Shown: piece by piece, positions 32,729-41,544 of the stretch
How positions within the stretch are numbered: the stretch's first letter is position 1
How the letters are laid out: the number at the start of each line of letters is the position of its first letter
Source of the DNA: JBGUVL01 sp964370395
GTDB taxonomy: Bacteria; Bacillota_I; Bacilli_A; Erysipelotrichales; Erysipelotrichaceae
Direction of reading: 5' to 3'
Length of the DNA stretch: 64,000 nt
Assembly (NCBI GenBank): GCA_964370395.1
Contig: CAYJIZ010000008.1
Coordinates: 1-64,000 of the forward strand
Notes under the pieces: model-generated
Told to the model about the DNA's origin: nothing
Databases searched by the model: none
What the model saw: only the letters and a program-made list of their open reading frames with translations
Position numbers and translations under genes: made by a program

Positions 32729-33286
32729 ATGTTACAATCAAATGAATTAAAACCAGGTGTTACTATTTTATATGAAAACAACATTTATGTAGTTCAGGAT
32801 TTTAGTCAAAATAAAACAGCTAGAAGTGCAATGGTTGTTAAAGTTAAAGTTAGAAACCTAAGAACAGGTGCCAATGTTGAATTGTCATTTGGTGCTGGAG
32901 ATAAAGTAGAAAAAGCACATATTGAAAAGAAAGAAATGCAATATTTATATGATGCAGGTGAAGAAATGATGTTCATGGACAACGAATCATATGAACAAAT
33001 TGGAATTCCAAAAGAAAATATGGAATGGGAAATGAAGTTTTTGAAAGAAAACGATAATGTTATGATCTCAACATATGAAGGAGAAATTTTAGGGGTTATT
33101 TTACCAGATAAAGTTGCTCTTCAAATTGTTGAAGCTGAACCAGCTGTAAAAGGTGATACTGCTACAAATGCACAAAAGAATGCTACGCTAGAAACAGGGT
33201 TAGTTGTTCGTGTACCACTATTTATTGATCAAGATGAAGTTATCTTAGTAAATACATCAGATGGAAAATACGCAGGAAGAGCTTAA
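32729..33286 (+). CDS. efp: Elongation factor P with an atypical modification loop
   Basis: EF-P relieves ribosome stalling at polyproline. The 185-residue protein has all three domains, with MQYLYDAGEEMMFMD and the C-terminal TNAQKNATLETGLVVRVPLFI. The beta3-beta4 loop, normally PGKGxA (Lys32 in B. subtilis), reads N28-K29-T-A-R32-S-A. The modified Lys position is therefore Arg and the flanking PG/G residues are lost. Modification by the known Lys pathways looks impossible at position 32; Arg could in principle be rhamnosylated, but EarP is not in the window. Confidence 0.95.
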   Translation: MLQSNELKPGVTILYENNIYVVQDFSQNKTARSAMVVKVKVRNLRTGANVELSFGAGDKVEKAHIEKKEMQYLYDAGEEMMFMDNESYEQIGIPKENMEWEMKFLKENDNVMISTYEGEILGVILPDKVALQIVEAEPAVKGDTATNAQKNATLETGLVVRVPLFIDQDEVILVNTSDGKYAGRA

Positions 33287-33308
33287 AAACTCTTCTTGTT
33301 TTATTTTT
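33276..33308 (+). terminator. Terminator after efp
   Basis: The 6-bp stem GAAGAG / CTCTTC has an 8-nt loop, then TTGTTTTATTTTT. The stem is short, so moderate strength. Confidence 0.65.
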
Positions 33309-33332
33309 ACTATATAAATTTTCGTGATATTT

Positions 33333-33341
33333 TGTTATAAT
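33333..33341 (+). promoter_or_regulatory. Extended -10 promoter before the tail-anchored protein
   Basis: TGT-TATAAT with no clear -35. The leader is ~17 nt with GTTGGAGGT as ribosome site; it would drive the operon through tcdA. Confidence 0.65.
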
Positions 33342-33364
33342 ATTTAGGAGTTGGAGGTATTTCC

Positions 33365-34243
33365 ATGGAACAATTTTCAAGAGTAAAAAAATATGAACAA
33401 TTAAGAAATGACATTGAACAAAACGATACTTCAAGCAATGCGAGCGAGCAAGCGATTTTAGAAATTACAAAACCGCAAGAAGCAAAAGAAAGCTATACTC
33501 CTTCGCATGAAAAAGAAGTGAGTTTTATAGAAGAAAACAAAACACCAGAATTGGATTCTACGTTTAAAAATGAATACTTGGATAGTTTTATTCAAGAAGT
33601 TCGTGAATACAATATTAAAAAAGGTGTGCGTGAATACGAAGATACAAAGTTAGATATTTTACAACAGTTGAATAGCAAAAACAGAGAACGTAGAGCTAGT
33701 TATGTTGAAAAGATTGAAGAAGAGCCACGCGATGTATCCAGTGAAACAATGGAAATTTCAAAACAAGTGTTCGACTTGTTGAATGAAGAAGAAACAGGTG
33801 TAGTAAGCGAACCTACAGCAGTAGAAGAAATGGCTGAAACATTTGTAAGTGAACCTGTAATTCAAGAAGAAGTAGCCATGGAAGAAGTGGTTGCGAAACC
33901 ACAAGAACCAACAGTGGAAGTACAATCAAATCGTGTTTCTAGCGAATTAGAAGCTCGTATTGCTTCTCTAGAATCACAATTAGTGGAAACAACACAACAA
34001 ATGAAAATGTCACAAAATGATCGTGAAGATGATTTTGATACGTATTCGAAAAAAGAACTAATTGAGCAAACGCAAAAATTAAAAGTACAAATGGATGAAT
34101 ACAAAGATGAATTAGAAGGTTTAAATACTGGAATTGACAGTAACAACAAACTGTTGAATATCATTATTACCATTTTAATTGTTGCCTTGTTAGCTGTTAT
34201 TGGAGTGGTAGTTTACTGGTTAGTTTCCGGAGGAATCATTTAA
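33365..34243 (+). CDS. Tail-anchored acidic coiled-coil protein, unknown function
   Basis: I cannot assign this 292-residue protein. It starts MEQFSRVKKYEQLRNDI, then has a long acidic, Pro/Glu/Val-rich region, a coiled coil (~197-255, LEARIASLESQLVE...), and one C-terminal membrane helix (~265-288) with almost nothing outside. The bulk would be cytoplasmic. The N-terminal SRVKKY is loosely like the SRxxR-type peptide that binds the division protein GpsB, so a role in division or wall synthesis is a guess. Its stop overlaps the cmk start (TAATG), so it is the first gene of the cmk-der-gpsA-tcdA operon. Confidence 0.82.
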   Translation: MEQFSRVKKYEQLRNDIEQNDTSSNASEQAILEITKPQEAKESYTPSHEKEVSFIEENKTPELDSTFKNEYLDSFIQEVREYNIKKGVREYEDTKLDILQQLNSKNRERRASYVEKIEEEPRDVSSETMEISKQVFDLLNEEETGVVSEPTAVEEMAETFVSEPVIQEEVAMEEVVAKPQEPTVEVQSNRVSSELEARIASLESQLVETTQQMKMSQNDREDDFDTYSKKELIEQTQKLKVQMDEYKDELEGLNTGIDSNNKLLNIIITILIVALLAVIGVVVYWLVSGGII

Positions 34244-34908
34244 TGAAGATTAATATTGCAATCGATGGTCCAGGAGCGGCAGGAAAAAGCACAATAGCAA
34301 AACTATTGGCTACTAAAATGGGATATGTACATTTGGATACTGGTGCGATGTACCGCTGTGTCGCTTACCAAGCGCATGCAAAAGACATTGATTTTGATGA
34401 TGATGCCAAATTAGCAGATATGTTAGATCATATTACAATTTCTTTTGGAGAAAACAATACTGTTTTTATTGATGGCGAAGATGTGACAACACAAATTCGT
34501 AGCAATGATAATGGTATGCGTGCAAGTAAAATTTCACAAAAGAAAATTGTGCGTGAAAAACTGGTTCAGTTACAAAGAAACATTGCCAAAGACAAAGGAT
34601 TTATTTTGGATGGTAGAGACATTGGAACAGTGGTATTAAAAGATGCTGAGTTAAAGATTTATTTAATTGCGAGTGTAGAAAGTAGAGCACAACGTCGTTA
34701 TAAAGAATTAGTAGAAAAAGGAATGGAAGCAGATTTTGCTGCCATTTCAGAAGATTTGCAACAACGCGATTACCAAGATATGAATAGGGAAGAGTCCCCA
34801 TTACGTAAAGCGGATGATGCAATTGAAGTAGATACTTCAAATATGACAATTGAGGAAGTATGCGCATGCATTGGTTCTTTAATTGATAACGTTTTAGAAA
34901 GCAGGTAG
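34243..34908 (+). CDS. cmk: Cytidylate kinase
   Basis: Cmk phosphorylates CMP and dCMP. The 221-residue protein has the P-loop IDGPGAAGKST (~residues 6-16), HLDTGAMYR, and DGRDIGTVV with AQRRYKEL in the lid region. It is translated by coupling with the preceding gene (TAATG) and has CCGGAGGA upstream. der starts 3 bp after the stop. cmk-der-gpsA order matches B. subtilis. Confidence 0.97.
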   Translation: MKINIAIDGPGAAGKSTIAKLLATKMGYVHLDTGAMYRCVAYQAHAKDIDFDDDAKLADMLDHITISFGENNTVFIDGEDVTTQIRSNDNGMRASKISQKKIVREKLVQLQRNIAKDKGFILDGRDIGTVVLKDAELKIYLIASVESRAQRRYKELVEKGMEADFAAISEDLQQRDYQDMNREESPLRKADDAIEVDTSNMTIEEVCACIGSLIDNVLESR

Positions 34909-34911
34909 TTT

Positions 34912-36222
34912 ATGATACATGGGATATGTGCCATTGTAGGAAGACCTAATGTGGGAAAATCTACAATATTTAACCGTATTATCGGTGAGAAGAAGTCTAT
35001 TGTGGAGGACACACCAGGAGTAACACGAGATCGTATATATGGAAAAGCGGAGTGGTTAACGAAGGATTTTCGTATTATTGATACTGGTGGAATTCAATTG
35101 GCAGACCAACCGTTTAAAGAAGAAATTCAAATGCAGGTAGAAGTTGCTCTAGATGAAGCAGATTCTATCGTTTTTGTTGTGAGTGGAAAAGATGGAATTA
35201 CAAAAGATGACGAATACATTGCATCTTTACTTAGAAAAGCGAATAAACCTGTCATTATGGCAGTAAATAAAATTGATGACCAACAGTTCATTAATAATAT
35301 TTATGAGTTTTACCAACTAGGTTTGGGAGATCCAATTGCAGTATCAGGTGTACATGGAATTGGATTTGGAGATATTTTAGATAAAATCGTTGATTCTTTT
35401 GATGATACAAAACGTAATGTATACGATGAAATGACTAAATTTGCAATCATTGGACGTCCTAATGTTGGAAAGTCTAGTTTGGCTAATGCGATTTTAAATC
35501 AAGATCGTGTCATTGTTTCAAACATTGAAGGTACGACAAGAGATGCAATCGATACACCTTTCAAACGTGAAGGAAAAGAATATGTAGTAATCGATACGGC
35601 AGGGATTCGTAAGCGTGGTAAAATCTATGAAAATATTGAAAAATACTCCGTGATGCGTGCGATGAGTGCAATTGAGAGAAGTGATGTTGTGCTTGTTGTA
35701 ATTGATGGTGAATCTGGAATACGTGAACAAGATAAGCACGTTGCTGGATTCGCACATGAAGCAGGGAAGGGTATTATCATTGTTTATAACAAATGGGATA
35801 CAATTGAAAAAGATGAACGTACAATGAATAGAATTGAAAAAGAAATACGTGTTCAATTTCCTTATTTGTCTTATGCACCAATCGCATTTGTTAGTGCGTT
35901 AACAAAACAACGTATTCATACGCTTTTACCGTTAATTGATGAAGTTCATGATTACTCAACAATGCGTGTACAAACGAATGTTATTAATGAAGTGGTTTTA
36001 GATGCACAATTAATGACGCCGCCTCCAACGCATAATGGACAACGTTTAAAAATATATTATGCATCGCAAGTTGCTGTTTCACCACCAACATTTGTATTGT
36101 TTGTGAATGATCCAGAACTGTTGCATTTTAGTTATAATCGTTTCTTAGAAAACAAATTAAGAGAAGCGTTTAATTTTACTGGAACAACGCTTCGCATCTT
36201 GGCAAGAGAACGCCAACGATAG
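34912..36222 (+). CDS. der: Ribosome assembly GTPase Der (EngA)
   Basis: Der is a tandem-GTPase needed for 50S assembly. The 436-residue protein has two complete G domains: GRPNVGKST (~9-17), DTPGVT, NKID in the first; GRPNVGKSS (~181-189), DTAGIRKR, NKWD in the second. A C-terminal KH-like domain follows. AAGCAGGTAG precedes the ATG. All G motifs are intact. Confidence 0.98.
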   Translation: MIHGICAIVGRPNVGKSTIFNRIIGEKKSIVEDTPGVTRDRIYGKAEWLTKDFRIIDTGGIQLADQPFKEEIQMQVEVALDEADSIVFVVSGKDGITKDDEYIASLLRKANKPVIMAVNKIDDQQFINNIYEFYQLGLGDPIAVSGVHGIGFGDILDKIVDSFDDTKRNVYDEMTKFAIIGRPNVGKSSLANAILNQDRVIVSNIEGTTRDAIDTPFKREGKEYVVIDTAGIRKRGKIYENIEKYSVMRAMSAIERSDVVLVVIDGESGIREQDKHVAGFAHEAGKGIIIVYNKWDTIEKDERTMNRIEKEIRVQFPYLSYAPIAFVSALTKQRIHTLLPLIDEVHDYSTMRVQTNVINEVVLDAQLMTPPPTHNGQRLKIYYASQVAVSPPTFVLFVNDPELLHFSYNRFLENKLREAFNFTGTTLRILARERQR

Positions 36223-36231
36223 GAGGATATT

Positions 36232-37227
36232 ATGAAAGCTGTAATTTTAGGAAGTGGAAGTTGGGGAACAGGTATTGCCCAAGTTCTTGCGGATAACGGA
36301 CATGATGTTACGATTTGGGGAATTGTTGAAGATGAAGTAAATGACATCAACAACAATCACAAAAACAGTGCATTTTTTGAAGATGTGGATTTGAACCCAT
36401 CTATAAAAGCGAGTACTTCAATTGATGTGGTTGAAGGAAGTGATGTCGTTGTTTTAAGTGTTCCAACGATTGCAATTGAATCTGTATGTAAACAAATGTT
36501 GCCTTATTTAAAAAAGAAAACAATTGTGGTCAATACATCAAAAGGATTTCATCCAGAGACAAACGAAAGAATGTCTTGTGTGATTCGAAACACAATTAGT
36601 TCAGATAAACTAAGTAGTGTTGTATCGTTGATTGGTCCTTCTCATGCGGAAGAAGTAGTGCGTCGTTTGCTAACGACTATTTGTGCTGTTTCTTTGAACC
36701 AAGAAGATGCTATGTATGTACAACAAACTTTCTCTAATGACTATTTACGTGTGTACACAGGAAATGATGAAGTAGGTAGTGAAAATGGAGTTGCGATTAA
36801 AAATGCAATTGCAGTAGCGAGTGGGGTACTAGCTGGACTTGGTTATGGAGATAATACAAGAGCTGCTTTAATTACTCGTGGATTGGCTGAAATGATTCGT
36901 TTTGGTACAGCAATGGGTGGTGAATTTGAAACGTTTATGGGATTAACTGGTATTGGTGACTTAATTGTTACTTGTACAAGTGTACACTCACGTAACTTCC
37001 AAGCAGGATATGAAATAGGATGTGCGAACACTGCGCAGGTTTTCTGGGACAACAATAAGAAAACAGTAGAAGGTGTACGTACTGCTAAAGTCATTCATGA
37101 GTTAGCAAGAATAAATAACATTGATATGCCATTAATTGAAGAAATTTATAACGTTTTATACGAAGGAAAAGAACCGATGCAAAGTGCAAGGGATTTAATG
37201 GTTCGTGATTTGAAGGCTGAATTTTAA
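36232..37227 (+). CDS. gpsA: Glycerol-3-phosphate dehydrogenase [NAD(P)+]
   Basis: GpsA makes sn-glycerol-3-phosphate for phospholipid synthesis. The 331-residue protein has the Rossmann motif LGSGSWGTGIAQVL, NTSKGFHP, GPSHAEEV and the substrate region KNAIAVASG...GLGYGDNTRAALITRG. AGGAGGATATT precedes ATG 36232. tcdA starts 3 bp later. Length is normal. Confidence 0.96.
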   Translation: MKAVILGSGSWGTGIAQVLADNGHDVTIWGIVEDEVNDINNNHKNSAFFEDVDLNPSIKASTSIDVVEGSDVVVLSVPTIAIESVCKQMLPYLKKKTIVVNTSKGFHPETNERMSCVIRNTISSDKLSSVVSLIGPSHAEEVVRRLLTTICAVSLNQEDAMYVQQTFSNDYLRVYTGNDEVGSENGVAIKNAIAVASGVLAGLGYGDNTRAALITRGLAEMIRFGTAMGGEFETFMGLTGIGDLIVTCTSVHSRNFQAGYEIGCANTAQVFWDNNKKTVEGVRTAKVIHELARINNIDMPLIEEIYNVLYEGKEPMQSARDLMVRDLKAEF

Positions 37228-37230
37228 GAT

Positions 37231-37938
37231 ATGAACGAGTTTTCAAGATTAGCCCTTTTATTAGAAGAAGAACAAATACAAAGATTGCAAAATGCGCATG
37301 TTGCCGTATTTGGAGTCGGTGGCGTAGGAGGGAATTGCATTGAAGCGTTAGCTAGAGGTGCGATAGGGGAGTTATCTATTTACGATAATGATACTGTCTC
37401 AATTACTAATATCAATCGACAAGTGGTTGCCTTGCATTCTACGATTGGTTTAACAAAAGTAGAAGTGATGAAAGAGCGTTTAATGGATATTAACCCTGCT
37501 TTAAAAGTTCATCCGTATTGCATGTTTGTAGATCAGACAACAATAGATTCAATTGATTTTTCTAATATTGATTATATTGTTGATGCAATAGATACAATTA
37601 GTGCTAAATTACTCTTAATTGAGAAAGCGAAGCAATTTGACATTCCTATTATTAGTTGTATGGGAACAGGGAATAAGTTTGATCCTACACAATTAAAAAT
37701 TATGGATATTTCAAAAACGAATTATTGTCCATTAGCAAAAGTAATGCGAAAAGAATTAAAAGAACGTAAGATAACAAAGGTAAAAGTTTGTGCTTCTTTT
37801 GAGAAACCAGTGAAACCGAAAGCGAGTGAGGAAATCACAAATAAGCGAATGGTACCTGGTTCCACATCTTTTGTTCCAAGTGTTGCAGGAATCATCATTG
37901 CAAGAGAAGTCATATTAGAAGTAGCAAAAGGGGTATAA
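37231..37938 (+). CDS. tcdA: tRNA threonylcarbamoyladenosine dehydratase TcdA
   Basis: TcdA uses ATP to dehydrate t6A37 to cyclic ct6A. This 235-residue E1-like (ThiF family) protein has the nucleotide loop VFGVGGVGGNCIEALARGAIG (~residues 23-43) and DNDTVSITNINRQ. It also has the adenylation Asp in VDAIDTISAKLLLIEKA and CMGTGNKFDPTQLKIMDI. Being ThiF-like, other E1 roles are possible, but length and motifs fit TcdA. Translation is coupled to gpsA with no strong ribosome site. Confidence 0.93.
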   Translation: MNEFSRLALLLEEEQIQRLQNAHVAVFGVGGVGGNCIEALARGAIGELSIYDNDTVSITNINRQVVALHSTIGLTKVEVMKERLMDINPALKVHPYCMFVDQTTIDSIDFSNIDYIVDAIDTISAKLLLIEKAKQFDIPIISCMGTGNKFDPTQLKIMDISKTNYCPLAKVMRKELKERKITKVKVCASFEKPVKPKASEEITNKRMVPGSTSFVPSVAGIIIAREVILEVAKGV

Positions 37939-37953
37939 AATACCTCTTTTTTT
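37926..37953 (+). terminator. Terminator after tcdA
   Basis: The stem AAAAGGGGTA / TACCTCTTTT contains one G-T pair, with loop TAAAA and a T tract. It ends the cmk operon. Confidence 0.82.
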
Positions 37954-38112
37954 CGTTTTTGGTTATATTCAAATTTGATTATCCAAATTATGTAAAAAAG
38001 GTGGTAATATAACTTCCTAAATTATCGTGGAATATTGCGAAAAAAGTGCTAAATAACGCATAAATAAGGCTTTTCTTTAACAAAACTTGTTGCTTTTTTA
38101 ATGTAAAAATGA

Positions 38113-38118
38113 TACGAT
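38113..38118 (+). promoter_or_regulatory. -10 element for hup
   Basis: TACGAT with a candidate -35 TTGCTT at 38090-38095 (17-bp spacer). The upstream 150 bp is very A/T-rich with A and T tracts that may act as an UP element. Confidence 0.5.
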
Positions 38119-38146
38119 AAAAACATGAAGTAGGAGGTCAATTTAT

Positions 38147-38428
38147 ATGACAACAATTAACAAAAAAGTTTTAGCAGAAGCAGTTGTTTCAAAATTAGGA
38201 ATTACTAAAAAAGACGCTACAGTAGCCGTAGACACAGTATTCGAAGAAATTACTTCTGCATTAGCTGATGGTGGAAAAGCAGACATTTCTGGATTTGGGA
38301 AATTTGAAGTTGTAGAACGTGCTGCTCGTACAGGAATTAACCCAGCAACAAAAGAAAAAATCCAAATTGCAGCATCTAAGAGTGCAAAATTCAAAGCTGC
38401 AAAAGCATTAAAAGATTCAGTGAAATAG
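38147..38428 (+). CDS. hup: DNA-binding protein HU
   Basis: HU is the histone-like nucleoid protein. The 93-residue product has the family core ADISGFGKFEVVERAARTGINPATKEKIQI, including the DNA-bending arm with the intercalating Pro (NPAT), and a Lys-rich C terminus. GTAGGAGG precedes the ATG. A strong terminator follows at once, so it is monocistronic. It follows the cmk-der-gpsA cluster, as in Bacillus. Confidence 0.97.
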   Translation: MTTINKKVLAEAVVSKLGITKKDATVAVDTVFEEITSALADGGKADISGFGKFEVVERAARTGINPATKEKIQIAASKSAKFKAAKALKDSVK

Positions 38429-38430
38429 TA

Positions 38431-38453
38431 AAAAAGCCTAAAGGCTTTTTTTT
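38431..38453 (+). terminator. Terminator after hup
   Basis: The 8-bp stem AAAAAGCC / GGCTTTTT has loop TAAA and a T tract. Confidence 0.9.
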
Positions 38454-38509
38454 TATAATTTACATAATTTTGTGAAAAAAAGGGATTTGATAACATTTCT
38501 AAACAAAAG

Positions 38510-38518
38510 TGATATAAT
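38510..38518 (+). promoter_or_regulatory. Extended -10 promoter of the metallopeptidase gene
   Basis: TGA-TATAAT with a distant TTGATA (38487-38492, 20-bp spacer). Confidence 0.65.
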
Positions 38519-38558
38519 CTAACTATTCAAGTGACAAATGATTGAAAGGTGATGTTGT

Positions 38559-39230
38559 ATGTATTTGTTGTTGTATATCATTCCTATCTTACTTATTATC
38601 ATGGCACAAACGATGGTGAATTCAGCGTATTCAAGATATCTTACAATTACATGTAAGAAAGGGTACACAGGTGAAATGGTAGCTCGTATGTTATTGGATC
38701 GAAACCAGTTAAGTGAAGTTGATATTCGATTAAGTGAGAAGGGGAAGATGTCTGATTATTATGATCCACGATTAAAGAGTGTTCGTTTAAGCAATGAAGT
38801 GTATTATGGTAGTTCTATTTCATCTATCGCTATTGCGGCTCATGAAGTAGGGCATGCAATTCAGGATGCGCAACATTATGGGTTTTTAAGCTTACGAAAT
38901 ATTTTGTTACCATATGTGAATATATCGAGTCAATTTGGTTGGCTTGCTATCATTATTGGTTTCTTTACGAATTCTTCGTCGTTTCTTAATATAGGGCTTG
39001 TTTTACTGGTTGTAATGTCGTTGTTTCAAGTCATTACACTTCCTATTGAAATAAACGCCTCTACACGTGCTATAAAGCTGTTAGAAGCAAATAATATCAT
39101 TGTTGAAGAAGAACAAGAGGGAGTAAGTAATATGCTTCGTGCAGCCGCATTCACTTATATCGCATCACTTGCTTCATCGGTGATGTTCATTATGCGAATT
39201 GTTATGATGACAAATCGTCGTTCAGAGTAA
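38559..39230 (+). CDS. Membrane zinc metallopeptidase, YugP family
   Basis: This 223-residue neutral zinc metallopeptidase belongs to the YugP family. The zinc motif HEVGH is at residues 95-99 (AAHEVGHAIQD), with NASTRAIKLLE downstream likely holding the third ligand region. An N-terminal helix, a central hydrophobic pair (~125-170) and a C-terminal helix embed it in the membrane. The substrate is unknown. GAAAGGTGATG precedes the ATG. It lies between its own promoter and a strong terminator. Confidence 0.9.
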   Translation: MYLLLYIIPILLIIMAQTMVNSAYSRYLTITCKKGYTGEMVARMLLDRNQLSEVDIRLSEKGKMSDYYDPRLKSVRLSNEVYYGSSISSIAIAAHEVGHAIQDAQHYGFLSLRNILLPYVNISSQFGWLAIIIGFFTNSSSFLNIGLVLLVVMSLFQVITLPIEINASTRAIKLLEANNIIVEEEQEGVSNMLRAAAFTYIASLASSVMFIMRIVMMTNRRSE

Positions 39231-39232
39231 AC

Positions 39233-39278
39233 AAAAAGATAAACATACAAGATTATAGTATAGTTTATCTTTTTTTTG
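39233..39278. terminator. Terminator after the metallopeptidase gene
   Basis: The 12-bp stem AAAAAGATAAAC / GTTTATCTTTTT extends by an inner ATAC/GTAT, then a T tract. The minus strand also ends in a T tract, so it can serve deoB. Confidence 0.85.
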
Positions 39279-39306
39279 TTATTTAGGAATAGGTAGAAGA
39301 GCGATA

Positions 39307-39363
39307 ATGCGAATAACTATGTTCGATTATAATATATACTTTACTTCGCATAATGTATATTAT
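39307..39363. repeat. A/T-rich dyads in the spacer between convergent genes
   Basis: The gene-free spacer holds ATGCGAA / TTCGCAT (39307-39313, 39345-39351) and a TATAAT (39328-39333). It also holds ATAATGTATATTAT (39350-39363), a 14-mer that recurs at 55451-55464. Function unknown; a regulatory site or small RNA promoter is possible. Confidence 0.4.
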
Positions 39364-39395
39364 GTAAGAAAAAGGCATATGTTTATTTGTGCTAT

Positions 39396-40574
39396 TTACT
39401 TTAAATAGTTAAAATACGAGATTCCTGGATAATGATTCATTATCTCGAAGTTATCTAGTATCGTTTTTGCCACTGTAGTAAATTGTTTTGCTATTGGCAA
39501 TAAACCAGAACCACTCATTGCTTTACTATAAAATAATAATGGTATGTACTCACGTGTGTGATCGCTTCCTATATAAGATGGATCATTTCCATGGTCTGCA
39601 CATAATATTAATAAATCATCCTTTTTCATGACATCAATTAATTGTTGTAGTTGTTCGTCAAATTGTTCTAATTGTTTCGCATATCCATCGATATCGCGTC
39701 GATGACCCCAAAGTGCATCAAAATCAACTAAGTTAGTAAAACAAAGCCCTGTGAAATCATTTGAAGCCATACTAATGGTTTGCTGCATTCCTTCAATTGA
39801 ACTGGTAGAACGCAAAGATTGAGTAATCCCACATTGATTAAAGATATCTGAAATTTTACCAATTCCAATCACGTCAAAGTTAGCTCTCTTTAACATATCC
39901 AATGCGGTTGTTCCAAATGGGTCCAAAGCATAATCGTGACGATTAGCAGTTCGAACGAAGTGATTAGCTTCACCAACAAAAGGTCGAGCAATGACGCGAC
40001 CGACACGCCATTTTGGATCGAGTGTGATTTCTCTAGCAATGGCACAACAACGATATAACTCTTCTAATCCAAAATACTCTTCATGAGCAGCTAATTGAAA
40101 AACGGAGTCAGCAGAAGTATACAGTATAAGTTTCCCTGTTTTGATATGTTCTTCTCCTAATTCTTCAATTATTTCGGTTCCACTAGCTGCTTTATTACCA
40201 ATAATCTGATGTCCTGTAGCAAGCTCGAATGCTTTGATTAAATCAGGTGGAAAGCCATTATCAGTGAATGTTAAAAAAGGTTCATCACTAATTAAACCCA
40301 TCAGTTCGTAATGACCAGTAATGGTATCTTTACCAACACTTTCTTCGTTTGCTTTGCAATAATACGCTTTCGGTTCTGGAGCAAATGCTACTTTTTGTAA
40401 AGGATGCAGATTCGCTATCCCTAAACTTTGTAAAGCGGGAATGTTAAGCGATTTACATTGTTGGTCAATATGACCTAATGTATCTACATTTATGTCATTG
40501 TATTCTTTTGCATCTGGCAAAGCTCCAACACCTAATGAATCAATTACAACAACAAATATTCTTTTGTATTTCAT
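39396..40574 (-). CDS. deoB: Phosphopentomutase
   Basis: DeoB interconverts (deoxy)ribose-1- and -5-phosphates in nucleoside breakdown. The 392-residue alkaline-phosphatase-fold enzyme begins MKYKRIFVVVIDSLGVGALPDA and has GKDTITGHYELMG (catalytic Thr), DFDALWGHRRD and LLILCADHGNDPSYIGSDHTREY metal sites. ATG 40574 follows AAGGGTGAT, 5 bp after the xerD stop. The xerD-deoB order is that of B. subtilis (ripX-drm). Confidence 0.96.
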   Translation of the reverse strand: MKYKRIFVVVIDSLGVGALPDAKEYNDINVDTLGHIDQQCKSLNIPALQSLGIANLHPLQKVAFAPEPKAYYCKANEESVGKDTITGHYELMGLISDEPFLTFTDNGFPPDLIKAFELATGHQIIGNKAASGTEIIEELGEEHIKTGKLILYTSADSVFQLAAHEEYFGLEELYRCCAIAREITLDPKWRVGRVIARPFVGEANHFVRTANRHDYALDPFGTTALDMLKRANFDVIGIGKISDIFNQCGITQSLRSTSSIEGMQQTISMASNDFTGLCFTNLVDFDALWGHRRDIDGYAKQLEQFDEQLQQLIDVMKKDDLLILCADHGNDPSYIGSDHTREYIPLLFYSKAMSGSGLLPIAKQFTTVAKTILDNFEIMNHYPGISYFNYLK

Positions 40575-40579
40575 TGTGA

Positions 40580-41479
40580 TCACCCTTTCTTATTACTTCT
40601 AGGATGTGCGCTTAAATAGGCACTTTTTAATCGTTTTGTCTGCACATGAGTATAAATTTGTGTGGTTGCGATATCACTATGTCCTAACAGCTCTTGGACA
40701 ACGCGTAAATCGGCATTTCCATCTAATAAATGGGAAGCAAAACTATGGCGGAAGCTATGCGCAGAAACTTGCTTGTTAATACCTAAAGCCATTGCGCGTT
40801 GGTGTATCATGACATCGACGTATTGTCGATTTAGACGATTTCCTAAATGATTCACAAACACATAACTTAATTTTTTGTGATTCCAATCTTTGCGGATGGT
40901 TGCAATGTACAACTCCAATACATTCGCTGCTACATCATTTACAGGGACCAAACGTTCTTTGTCCCCCTTCCCTCTTACCTTAATAATTTTTTCTTTTAGA
41001 TGAAGTTGAATCATTGTTAAATCACAACATTCACTTACCCGTAATCCACATCCATATAAGAGTTCTAGTATACAACGATGGTAAATGGCGATGTCTTCTT
41101 TTGCTTCTTTGAATGCTATGATGGCTTCTACTTCTTCTTTATTTAGTACATTTGGAAGACGTTTTTTCGTTTTACTTGTTTTGATAAATATACTTGGATT
41201 TGCAATTTGTGGATTTTTATCACTAACAAAATTATGAAAACTTCGAATGCTCACAATATAGCGATTAAGAGTAGAACTTTGGCACTGTAATGCCATTTCT
41301 AACAAGTAGTTTTGAATGATTTCATAATTAATGTCTTCGCATTTATCAAGTTTCATTTTTTGTAAATAAGAGATGTATTTGTTTAAGTCGTTCTCATAAC
41401 TAGCAATTGTCGTTTTTGCTTTTTGATCCACTAGTTTAATATGATAGATATACTCTTGGTACGCTTCTTGAATGTTCAT
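40580..41479 (-). CDS. xerD: Site-specific tyrosine recombinase XerD-like
   Basis: XerD resolves chromosome dimers at dif with XerC. The 299-residue protein has the N-terminal SAM-like domain and the catalytic residues R147 (GCGLRVSE), K171 (GKGDKER), H241 and R244 (HSFRH), H267 (LLGHSD) and Y276 (IYTH). The set is complete. Location next to deoB supports XerD rather than an integrase; no attachment sites or phage genes are nearby. A strong AAAGGGGA precedes the ATG. Confidence 0.92.
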   Translation of the reverse strand: MNIQEAYQEYIYHIKLVDQKAKTTIASYENDLNKYISYLQKMKLDKCEDINYEIIQNYLLEMALQCQSSTLNRYIVSIRSFHNFVSDKNPQIANPSIFIKTSKTKKRLPNVLNKEEVEAIIAFKEAKEDIAIYHRCILELLYGCGLRVSECCDLTMIQLHLKEKIIKVRGKGDKERLVPVNDVAANVLELYIATIRKDWNHKKLSYVFVNHLGNRLNRQYVDVMIHQRAMALGINKQVSAHSFRHSFASHLLDGNADLRVVQELLGHSDIATTQIYTHVQTKRLKSAYLSAHPRSNKKG

Positions 41480-41504
41480 ACAAATCCCCTTTACTTATGT
41501 TTTT

Positions 41505-41513
41505 ATTATAGCA
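41505..41513 (-). promoter_or_regulatory. Extended -10 promoter of xerD-deoB
   Basis: Minus strand TGC-TATAAT (41513-41505), no clear -35. The predicted leader is ~19 nt. Confidence 0.68.
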
Positions 41514-41544
41514 CAAGCGCATCTATAATGGATTTTAATGCAAT

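Noticed and set aside
40580..41479. XerD-like recombinase as an integrase of a mobile element
   Set aside because: It sits in the conserved xerD-deoB pair, with no attachment repeats, phage genes or composition change nearby.
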